Source: Akkermansia muciniphila
Lineage (GTDB): Bacteria; Verrucomicrobiota; Verrucomicrobiia; Opitutales; UBA953
DNA length: 64,000 bases
Assembly (NCBI GenBank): GCA_943331445.1
Contig: CALQLO010000008.1
Span: forward strand, 1-64,000
Direction: 5' to 3'
A program made the position numbers and the translations under genes. The notes beneath the pieces are model-generated. The model worked only from the letters and a program-made list of their open reading frames with translations. It made no database searches and had not been told where the DNA came from. How positions within the stretch are numbered: the stretch's first letter is position 1; every line of letters starts with the position of its first letter. Below, piece by piece: positions 1-6,285 of the stretch.

Positions 1-597
1 CCCGAATAATTCCTCGTCCTTGGCCGGCCGATCTTCCGTGGCCAGGGTGAAGCGCAGTCTTTCCTTGTAGGCGTCCCATCCGATGTTGTCGTCCCGCAGC
101 CCATGCATCGCGGAAACGGCGAAGCCTATGGTGAGCAGTCCTCGCTGATGTGGGCGGCTAAGGGTGCGGTAGCTGGTCCACCGGTAGTTTATCAGTTCGT
201 CGAGCGTGACGATGCCCGCCCTGACGGGGTTAAGATGGATGTAGTCCAGCTTTTTGCCGGCCAGCGGGCCGATGGGGTAGTGGTCGGATCCGAATCGGGA
301 CTGGAAGACATGGCCGATGGAACCCCTGAAGACCTTATGCTTATTGGCGAAGGCGGACTGCAGGGCATGCATCCCTTGGCTGAGGTTGCCGAGAGGGGTC
401 GTAACCAGCAGATGGAAATGGTTCGTCATGATCGCGTAGGCATGGACCTGCCACGCGAAGCGTGCGGCGACATTCAGGATGAGTTCCAGGAAGACTTGCT
501 TGGCCTCATCTGATTCAAAGATGGAGGCGCCCATCTCCGCCCGATTATAAACGTGATAGGCGCCTTGGTTGGAGAGCAGTCTTCGTCGGCGGGCCAT
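1..597 (-). CDS. REP-associated tyrosine (Y1/IS200-like) transposase, 3' end cut by window edge
   Basis: The reading frame starts at ATG 595-597 (MARRRRLLSNQGAYHVYNRA) and stays open to base 1, so the C-terminus is missing. About 199 residues are visible. It carries the Y1 transposase hallmarks: an N-terminal HVYNR segment, the HUH motif in NHFHLLV that binds the metal, and a YIHLNPVRAGIV segment containing the candidate catalytic tyrosine. Family knowledge: such RAYT proteins cut single-stranded DNA at hairpins and are linked to the spread of REP palindromes. An inverted repeat lies upstream at 667-760. A weaker open frame on the opposite strand (103-513) is its shadow. Whether the gene is intact beyond the window edge cannot be seen. 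Confidence 0.88.
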   Translation of the reverse strand, partial: MARRRRLLSNQGAYHVYNRAEMGASIFESDEAKQVFLELILNVAARFAWQVHAYAIMTNHFHLLVTTPLGNLSQGMHALQSAFANKHKVFRGSIGHVFQSRFGSDHYPIGPLAGKKLDYIHLNPVRAGIVTLDELINYRWTSYRTLSRPHQRGLLTIGFAVSAMHGLRDDNIGWDAYKERLRFTLATEDRPAKDEELFG

Positions 598-632
598 TCG
601 CGGATACTTGCCACCATGACTTATCCATCGAG

Positions 633-760
633 TCAGGTTCTTACCTGAGAAGTATCACTCAGCCAACGGGGTCAGGCCGTACCCTGACTATGCCTGAACC
701 TAAAACTAAAGATTTCATGTCATTTTTGGTTCAGCTCCTAAAAGGTACGGCCTGACCCCG
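633..760. repeat. Inverted repeats upstream of the Y1 transposase
   Basis: A perfect 17-bp inverted repeat, CGGGGTCAGGCCGTACC at 667-683 and its complement at 744-760, encloses a second, 7-bp pair (CTGAACC 694-700, GGTTCAG 728-734). A small hairpin, TCAGGT/ACCTGA, lies at 633-648. Together they could fold into a long imperfect cruciform. Position between the transposase start and the end of the next gene suggests a RAYT recognition site or element end. That role is inferred. Confidence 0.7.
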
Positions 761-785
761 TGCTTGGGGCGTGCTGTTCTTGTCA

Positions 786-1967
786 TCAAATCCGGACAAA
801 CACCTTACGCTTCCATAGCCACCAGCAGAAGGTCCAGAGGACGGCGAGGACGAGGAGGCTTTGCAAGAGGGCGCCGTAGGTGCCTTCGAAGAGGGCGTTG
901 CCGAGCCAGGTGCGGCCGATGCTGCGAATCCAGCCGCCGGTGAGCTGGTAGGCAACGTAGATGGCGATGGAGTTCATGCCGACAACAACAAGCGGGAAGG
1001 TCCACGCTTTGTAGCCCTTGATGTCGATGAACCAGTAGAAGAGCGCGAAGACCCAGAGGACGACGGCGCCGCTGTAAAAGGCCCACGAAGGAGTCCAGAG
1101 CTTCTTGATGACGGGGCAGATGGTGGTGCCAGTGAGAAGCGCGAGGACGAGGCAGATGCCGCCAGCCTTGAGCAGCCACTTGAGCTTCTCGCCGGCGGTC
1201 TTGTCGGTGCGCAGGTTCTCGCCGGCCATGAGCCCGAGGGTCATGGTGATGAGCGAGGGTACGAAGTTGAGGGTCTGATAGCCGCCTCGGTCGAAGACGA
1301 AGGGGGCCTCCCGCGGGAAGAGGTTCAGGAACCACTGGTCGCAATACGCCGCGAAATTGGCGTTCATGTTCCAATGCGCCCAGAAGCCGCTGAGGATCTG
1401 TGCCGGATCATTCATGCCGAGGGCTTTGAAATCGGTGGCCGGCCCGGCGATAGGCGTGAGTGCGAACGCGGCCCAGGTGGCGACGGCGATGACGCCGATG
1501 GCGCCGAGCTGGACCTTCCAGCCGCGCCCGACGAGCAGGGTGAGGAAGACGTACCCGAGCCCGATCTGGGCGAGGACGTTGTGGAAACCGAAGACGGGCT
1601 GCTTGCCGGTGCCGGTGGTCAGGAAGACGCCGAGGGCGACGAGCACGAACGCCCGCCAGAAGGTATGTAGCCAGAGTTTCCGCTGGTCCTGGCCTTCGGC
1701 GGAGCGGCGCGACGACGAGAACGGCAGCGCCATGCCGACCATGAACATGAACGAGGGTTGAATCATGTCCCACGCCCCGCCGCCAATCCACGCGGCATGC
1801 GAGGTGTTGTAACGCAGCAGCTCCCAGAAGCCGGAATCCGGATGCGTCTTCGCGATCTGCGCGATGCCGAAACCCGATGACGCCATGAACAGCATCGTGA
1901 GCCCGCGGAAGGCATCCAGTGAGACCAAGCGTTCGGGTAGGGGTGCGGAGCCAGAGGGGGTACTCAT
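786..1967 (-). CDS. DUF5009/HGSNAT-like multipass membrane acyltransferase
   Basis: A 393-residue integral membrane protein. The N-terminal RLVSLDAFRGLTMLFMA segment, followed by an aspartate- and tryptophan-rich loop and about ten hydrophobic helices, is typical of the DUF5009/COG4299 family, which is related to heparan-alpha-glucosaminide N-acetyltransferase. The TSHAAWIG segment contains the histidine that acts in acetyl transfer in HGSNAT. In bacteria such proteins are thought to acetylate sugars across the inner membrane; the substrate here is unknown. I chose ATG 1965-1967 (MSTPSGSAPLPERLVSLDAFRG) rather than the ATG at 2003, because the upstream extension runs into intergenic repeat. 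No neighbour helps define the substrate. Confidence 0.85.
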   Translation of the reverse strand: MSTPSGSAPLPERLVSLDAFRGLTMLFMASSGFGIAQIAKTHPDSGFWELLRYNTSHAAWIGGGAWDMIQPSFMFMVGMALPFSSSRRSAEGQDQRKLWLHTFWRAFVLVALGVFLTTGTGKQPVFGFHNVLAQIGLGYVFLTLLVGRGWKVQLGAIGVIAVATWAAFALTPIAGPATDFKALGMNDPAQILSGFWAHWNMNANFAAYCDQWFLNLFPREAPFVFDRGGYQTLNFVPSLITMTLGLMAGENLRTDKTAGEKLKWLLKAGGICLVLALLTGTTICPVIKKLWTPSWAFYSGAVVLWVFALFYWFIDIKGYKAWTFPLVVVGMNSIAIYVAYQLTGGWIRSIGRTWLGNALFEGTYGALLQSLLVLAVLWTFCWWLWKRKVFVRI

Positions 1968-1987
1968 GGCGGGGAGAATCGCTGTTA

Positions 1988-2200
1988 GGGGACAAGTTGG
2001 CAAGGGGACACGGTGACACGGGGTACTAGCGGTTAGCGGCTGGCGGTTAGCGGTTGGGGAGATGCAAGAGGCAAGGGGAGACCGGAAACCGGATAGGTTG
2101 CGTGGGCATTCGGTAGGGCGGGCTCTCCGAGCCAGCCGTTGAACCAGATGAGGTTCGGATCTCCTACGGCGAACGGACGGCTCGGAGAGCCGTCCCTACC
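1988..2200. repeat. Composite palindromic repeat region (modules A, E, C, B)
   Basis: In order: an A-type arm at 1988-2023; an E module of AGCGGTTAGCGG units at 2028-2059; a C module, GGGGAGACCGGAAACCGGA, at 2075-2093; and a B element whose arms 2112-2133 and 2179-2200 are inverted copies differing at two positions. Each B arm holds its own hairpin (GGCTC-TCC-GAGCC and GGCTC-GGA-GAGCC). The last CCCTACC overlaps the stop codon of the PIN gene. No coding potential is seen in this stretch. Confidence 0.8.
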
Positions 2201-2606
2201 TGCGGACACCCTTCAGGAACTCTCCTGGGGTTCGGATGGACAGGCCGTAGACAGACGAGCCGAGGAGGTCGTGGAAATCATCGCGGTCGAGGGTTAGGAG
2301 TACGTCTGACTTCAGGCTCAGCGCAGTGATGACGACGGGCCTATCCTTGACGGCCCGATAGATGAGCGGCCGGTCTAAGACTAGATGCGTCCCGACCACG
2401 GTCAGTCTAGGTTTGATGAGCCGGTGCCAGTCGACTGTGGCATTCGGGCTGAGCTTCGGAAGGTTATGCTCGGCTTCACGCAAGCAGTAAGCAGAGGTCA
2501 GCAGGGTCCATCTCTCGCGTCGTGCTGACGATATCAGCAGACGCGATGCGCCTGACGTAGAACCGGCTGCGGCCAGTAATACGCTCGAATCTAAGAACAG
2601 CCTCAC
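2196..2606 (-). CDS. PIN-domain (VapC-like) toxin
   Basis: A 136-residue PIN-fold ribonuclease candidate, most likely the toxin of a type II pair. It begins V(M)RLFLDSSVLLAAAGS, where Asp6 is the first acidic active-site residue. Further acidic residues lie in REAEHNL and near the C-terminus in LTLDRDDF. The start is GTG at 2604-2606, which overlaps the antitoxin stop (2603-2605) as GTGA, giving tight translational coupling. A longer reading from 2663 would run in a different frame through the antitoxin and is rejected. The stop codon TAG (2196-2198) lies inside the CCCTACC end of a dispersed palindromic repeat, so the repeat forms the gene terminus. Confidence 0.85.
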   Translation of the reverse strand: MRLFLDSSVLLAAAGSTSGASRLLISSARRERWTLLTSAYCLREAEHNLPKLSPNATVDWHRLIKPRLTVVGTHLVLDRPLIYRAVKDRPVVITALSLKSDVLLTLDRDDFHDLLGSSVYGLSIRTPGEFLKGVRR

Positions 2607-2848
2607 TTCTTCCGGCGGAAGGCTTTGAGCTCTTTGGCGTCGGCCTCGTCGTTGAGTACCCACTGACGAATGGTCGCTTTAGGGATGTCGCGGATGGGCA
2701 TGGCCACTGCCGACTGTAGGAAGAGTCCGCCGTCTCGTTCTTCGACGATGACGAGGGGTGACGCGACCTGATCGAGCTTCAGGCGACGGCGGAGTTCAGG
2801 CGGCAGGGTCAACGTGCCACGCTTGCTGATGGGCAGGGTGTAGGTCAT
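2603..2848 (-). CDS. AbrB/SpoVT-type antitoxin
   Basis: An 81-residue protein beginning MTYTLPISKRGTLTLPPELR, the swapped-hairpin AbrB DNA-binding fold (ISKRGTLTLPPELRRRL). The C-terminal part, rich in charged residues and ending LKAFRRKK, would contact the toxin. It is the first gene of a two-gene operon and its TGA overlaps the GTG of the PIN toxin by four bases. By family knowledge such antitoxins bind their own promoter and repress the operon. No clear operator could be picked out upstream. The partner and the gene order make the assignment secure, although the target of the toxin is unknown. Confidence 0.85.
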   Translation of the reverse strand: MTYTLPISKRGTLTLPPELRRRLKLDQVASPLVIVEERDGGLFLQSAVAMPIRDIPKATIRQWVLNDEADAKELKAFRRKK

Positions 2849-3230
2849 GCCGTTATGCTGTATTGCCGTAATGCGGTATCAAGAGGGAAGAGACCCTAGG
2901 CGAAGGCGGAGCCTTCGAGGGGGGCACGGTGACAAGTGGGCAAGTGGGCACGGGGAAAGGCTCAGGGCAAGACTGGACAACCGGATAGGATGCTTGGGGC
3001 ATTGGGTAGGGGCGCCACTGCGTGGCGTCCGTGGGCGGACGGACATCGGAAGGTCCAAGAATTCTGCCCGGCTTACTTGTCTTGCGCTGCGAACGGACGC
3101 GACGCAGTCGCGCCCCTACCCATTGCATCCCTTGTCAACGTGCCAACTGGTCAACCGGTCAACTTGTTGCTCCCCTTGTCAACGTGTCAACTTGCCCACG
3201 TGTCCCCTCTCAAGGGCGCATGCCCTTGAG
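2849..3230. repeat. Composite palindromic repeat region (modules D, A, C, B, A') ending in the phr stop hairpin
   Basis: The gap of about 360 bp between the antitoxin and photolyase genes holds no gene. It contains: D hairpin CGAAGGC-GGA-GCCTTCG at 2901-2917; an A arm at 2919-2955; a C-like GACTGGACAACCGGA at 2971-2985; a B element at 3005-3120 with hairpins CGCCAC-TGC-GTGGCG and CGCGAC-GCA-GTCGCG; a tract of repeated GTCAAC words at 3133-3169; and the inverted A arm at 3172-3207. It ends in a perfect hairpin at 3209-3230 (CTCAAGGGC-GCAT-GCCCTTGAG) that includes the photolyase stop codon. Confidence 0.82.
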
Positions 3231-4637
3231 CGCCTTCAACGCCCGATCCCGACCTTCCGTCAGTCCGATGAGCGGCACGGGATAATCTTTACCGAGCTTG
3301 ATGCCGGCTTCGGCGAGGACATGCATGGGTGCTTCCCAAGGCTTGTGAATCCACTCGGCGGGCAGCTTGGCGAGTTCGGGTACCCAGCGGCGCACGTAGT
3401 CGCCATCGGGGTCGAACTTGAGTCCCTGGAGGACGGGATTGAAGACGCGGAAATACGGAGCGGCGTCGGCGCCACACCCGCCGGCCCACTGCCAGCCCAT
3501 GGTATTCGCACCGAGGTCGGCGTCGACGAGGGTGTCCCAATACCACTTGGCGCCTTCGTTCCACGGTTGGAGGAGGTGCTTCACGAGCACGGAGGCGGCG
3601 ATCATGCGCACGCGGTTATGCTGCCAGCCAGTCTGCCAGAGCTGACGCATCCCGGCGTCGACGATCGGGTAGCCGGTCCGACCGACCTGCCACGCGCGCA
3701 GGAGCTTCTTGTCCGGCGCCCAGGGGAATTTTTCGAACTCCCTACGCAGGGGACGATCCGGGGTCTCGGGGAAGTGATGGATGAGGTGCTGGGAGAATTC
3801 ACGCCAGCCGACTTCGGCCACGTATTTGTCGCCACCGATGATGCCGAGGTGTCCGGCGGTGCGCACGGCGTCCACAATCTCGAGCGGTGAGATCTGACCG
3901 AAGTGCAGGTACGGCGAAAGGCGCGAGGTGCCGTCGAGCTTGGGGATGTCGCGATTGGTCGGGTAGTTCTTCACCGGGGCGGCGACGAAATCCTTCAGGC
4001 GCTTCTCCGCGCCTTTACGCGTTGGGTCCCAGCTGGTACGCATTTCACTATCCCACTTAATCTTCGGGAGCAGGCCGAGTTTGGCGACCGCGACGGACTT
4101 CAGCGGCTTCTCAAACGGCGTGAGTTTCTTCGGTGCCTTGAGGGGGATGCCAAACTTAAGGTTCGCGAGGCAGTTCTTCCAGAACGGCGTGAAGACTTGG
4201 AAGGGATTGCCGGCGAGGGTCTTTACGGTGTGAGGCTCGTGCAGGAGGTTGCCGTTGAACGACTCGGCTTTGAGACCCGCGTTGCGCAGCGAGGTCTTCA
4301 CCTGCGTATCGCGCTCAATGATCAGGGGCTCATGCCGACGATTCCAGGTGACGAGTTCCGCACCGGTTTCTTTCACGAGCTGTTTGAGCTCGGCGAGCGA
4401 GTCGCCGCTGCGGATGATCAGCGGGGAGCCGACTTTTTCGAACTGCTCGGCGAGATCTTCGAGTGCGTAGTGCAGCCACCAGTTCGACGCGCCGCCGGGC
4501 TGCCAATGTCCTTCGGCCTCGGGGTCGTGGATGAAGACCGGGATGACCGGGCCACCATGCTTCACCGCGGCTTCAAGCGACGGATTATCAGCGAGACGAA
4601 GGTCCAAGCGGAGCCAGATGATGGCAGGGGAGGGCAT
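3210..4637 (-). CDS. phrB: Deoxyribodipyrimidine photolyase
   Basis: A 475-residue DNA repair flavoprotein that uses light to split cyclobutane pyrimidine dimers. The N-terminal Rossmann-like antenna domain starts IIWLRLDLRLADNPSLEAAV. The C-terminal FAD-binding domain has the class I signatures GRTGYPIVDAGMRQLW, HNRVRMIAASVLVKHLL and the run WYWDTLVDADLGANTMGWQW, with the tryptophans of the electron-transfer chain. Length and domain order match class I photolyases. The absence of a C-terminal extension argues against a signalling cryptochrome. The start ATG gives MPSPAIIWLRLD, which aligns well with the family. The last codons and the stop are part of a perfect 9-bp stem with a 4-nt loop. 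Confidence 0.95.
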   Translation of the reverse strand: MPSPAIIWLRLDLRLADNPSLEAAVKHGGPVIPVFIHDPEAEGHWQPGGASNWWLHYALEDLAEQFEKVGSPLIIRSGDSLAELKQLVKETGAELVTWNRRHEPLIIERDTQVKTSLRNAGLKAESFNGNLLHEPHTVKTLAGNPFQVFTPFWKNCLANLKFGIPLKAPKKLTPFEKPLKSVAVAKLGLLPKIKWDSEMRTSWDPTRKGAEKRLKDFVAAPVKNYPTNRDIPKLDGTSRLSPYLHFGQISPLEIVDAVRTAGHLGIIGGDKYVAEVGWREFSQHLIHHFPETPDRPLRREFEKFPWAPDKKLLRAWQVGRTGYPIVDAGMRQLWQTGWQHNRVRMIAASVLVKHLLQPWNEGAKWYWDTLVDADLGANTMGWQWAGGCGADAAPYFRVFNPVLQGLKFDPDGDYVRRWVPELAKLPAEWIHKPWEAPMHVLAEAGIKLGKDYPVPLIGLTEGRDRALKALKGMRP

Positions 4638-4687
4638 GGCGTGAGTAAGGGGGGAATAGGAGTGAGGTCAAATGGGGGAGAGGGAAG

Positions 4688-4916
4688 GTAGTGGCGGTTG
4701 GCGGATAGCGGTTGGCGGTTAGTAAAAGCCAAAGGAGACCGGAACCCGGAATGTGTGCTGGGGATTTGGTAGGGCCGAGCATCCCTGCTCGGCCGCGGCC
4801 GGCCAAGGATGGCCGCCCTACCCGATGCAGCTAGGGCAGCACGCGGTGCTGCCCCTACCTCGATGCACTGAGCCTCTGGTCTTTCCCAACCGCTAACCGC
4901 CAACCGCTGTCCGCTA
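4688..4916. repeat. Composite palindromic repeat region (E, C, compact B, short B, E')
   Basis: Between phrB and the M42 peptidase gene. An E module at 4691-4722 is matched by an inverted E module at 4888-4916, which touches the peptidase stop codon. Between them lie C (GAGACCGGAACCCGGA, 4735-4750), a 55-bp compact B element at 4768-4822 with almost no central loop (hairpins CCGAGCA-TCC-CTGCTCGG-like and GGCCA-AGGA-TGGCC), and a short B unit at 4831-4859 (GGGCAGCAC-GCG-GTGCTGCCC). No gene is seen. Confidence 0.8.
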
Positions 4917-5999
4917 TTACCAACTATAGCTCTGCTTCTTCTTCACGCGGCAGGCGAACTCGACGAGGAGCTGGACGGACTGCTCCACGACGGCGAGGTC
5001 GACGACTTCGCCGGGGGTGTGCATGTAGCGGAGAGGGATGGAGAGCAGGCCGCAGGCGACGCCGCCGTTGGCCATCTGGATGGCGCGGGCATCGGTACCG
5101 GTCGGACGCGACTCGGCGCCAATCTGGTAAGGGATGCCGAGCGATTCAGCGGCTTCGATCATCTGGTCGTAGACGACGGGGTTGATGTTCGGGCCGCGGG
5201 CGATGATGGGGCCGCCGGAAAGGGTGAAGCGACCGAACTTACGGTTATCCGCATCCGGGTGGTCGGTGGCGTGACCGACGTCGACCGCGATGGAGACATC
5301 CGGGCTGATACCCTGGGCCGCGACCTGCGCACCGCGCGTGCCGATTTCTTCCTGGGTGGTGGCCACGGAGACCACGCGGGCGGCGAGATTCTTTTCCTTG
5401 GAGAGGCGACGGAATGCTTCCATGCAAACGTAGGCGCCAGCTTTGTCGTCGAACGCGCGGGCCACGCCGATGCTACCGCGGAGGATTTCCGGACCGTCGG
5501 TGTAGACGGCGGGGTCGCCGATGCGGACGATGGACAGGGCTTCGGTACGATTAGTCACGCCGATATCAATCCACATATCATGGCGCTCCGGGACGCGCTT
5601 ACGGTCCTCGGGGGAGAGCAGGTGGACCGCGCGCTTGCCGGTGATGCCGAGCACGGGGCCGTTGCGGGTCAGGATGTGGATACGTCGGCCGGAAGGAATC
5701 ACTTGGTCGTGGCCGCCGAGGAATTCGAAGTACAAGTAGCCCTTGTCGTCGACGTGTGAGATGATCAGCCCAATCTCATCGATGTGGCCAGCGAACATCA
5801 GCGTCGGGCCGCCATTGCCCTTGAGTTCCGCGATGCGGTTGCCGAGGGCGTCCTTGGAATATTTGTCCGCCGACTTCTCCACATAATCATCGACCACCTT
5901 TTGGGCCGCGAACTCGTGGCCCGTCGGGGACTTCGCCTCAAGGAGTTCCTTCAGAAAATCAGGGTAGCTGGTGTGCTTGGCGGAGGACTTTTTAGACAT
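4917..5999 (-). CDS. M42-family metallopeptidase
   Basis: A 360-residue cytoplasmic di-metal aminopeptidase of the M42 (FrvX/endoglucanase M-like) family. Metal ligands are recognisable in order: His72 in GHIDEIG, the aspartate in FDDKAGAY, the adjacent glutamates in TTQEEIGTRGA (catalytic base plus ligand), the aspartate in AVDVGHATDH, and the histidine in RYMHTPGEV near the C-terminus. Length fits the family, whose members form large tetrahedral complexes that trim peptides. The start ATG (MSKKSSAKHTSYPDFLKELL) leaves a short basic tail before the usual first helix. It appears to be a single-gene unit, flanked on both sides by repeat-rich gaps. Confidence 0.92.
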   Translation of the reverse strand: MSKKSSAKHTSYPDFLKELLEAKSPTGHEFAAQKVVDDYVEKSADKYSKDALGNRIAELKGNGGPTLMFAGHIDEIGLIISHVDDKGYLYFEFLGGHDQVIPSGRRIHILTRNGPVLGITGKRAVHLLSPEDRKRVPERHDMWIDIGVTNRTEALSIVRIGDPAVYTDGPEILRGSIGVARAFDDKAGAYVCMEAFRRLSKEKNLAARVVSVATTQEEIGTRGAQVAAQGISPDVSIAVDVGHATDHPDADNRKFGRFTLSGGPIIARGPNINPVVYDQMIEAAESLGIPYQIGAESRPTGTDARAIQMANGGVACGLLSIPLRYMHTPGEVVDLAVVEQSVQLLVEFACRVKKKQSYSW

Positions 6000-6033
6000 A
6001 AGAGAGTTCTACCTGTCCGGGACGGAAAGTCGA

Positions 6034-6278
6034 GCGAAGGCAAAGCCTTCGCAGGGGGCACGTGGACACGGTGACACGTGGGCAAGGGGCCGAATACATC
6101 TCAAGGGGAGACCGGAAACCGGAATGTTAGTTTGGGATATTAACCCCCAGCCATTCATCCGGTCTCCGGTTCCCCTTTGTGGTTCGCCCTGCGGCGAACG
6201 GACGCGACGCCGTCGCGCCCCTACCCAAGGCAGCCTGCATCTCCCCTTGTCACCGTGTCACCGTGCCCACGTGCCCCC
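6034..6278. repeat. Composite palindromic repeat region (D, A, C, C', half-B, A')
   Basis: A nested inverted arrangement. D hairpin GCGAAGGC-AAA-GCCTTCGC at 6034-6052; A arm 6054-6089; C arm 6104-6123 pairing with C' 6158-6177; a hairpin GTTCGCC-CTGC-GGCGAAC at 6182-6199 running into a B right half with CGCGAC-GCC-GTCGCG and CCCCTACC ending at 6225; then the inverted A arm 6243-6278, 8 bp from the stop of the next gene. The outer A/A' and inner C/C' pairs could form one long stem. Confidence 0.82.
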
Positions 6279-6285
6279 TATGCCA

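Noticed and set aside
861-1670. Long plus-strand open frame opposite the DUF5009 gene
   Set aside because: It is an antisense shadow; the protein is low-complexity (Glu/Asp/Gly-rich) and has no recognisable family.
2607-2663. Upstream extension of the PIN toxin (MGTQRRGRRQRAQSLPPEE)
   Set aside because: It reads through the antitoxin gene in another frame; the GTG at 2604-2606 overlapping the antitoxin stop is a better start.
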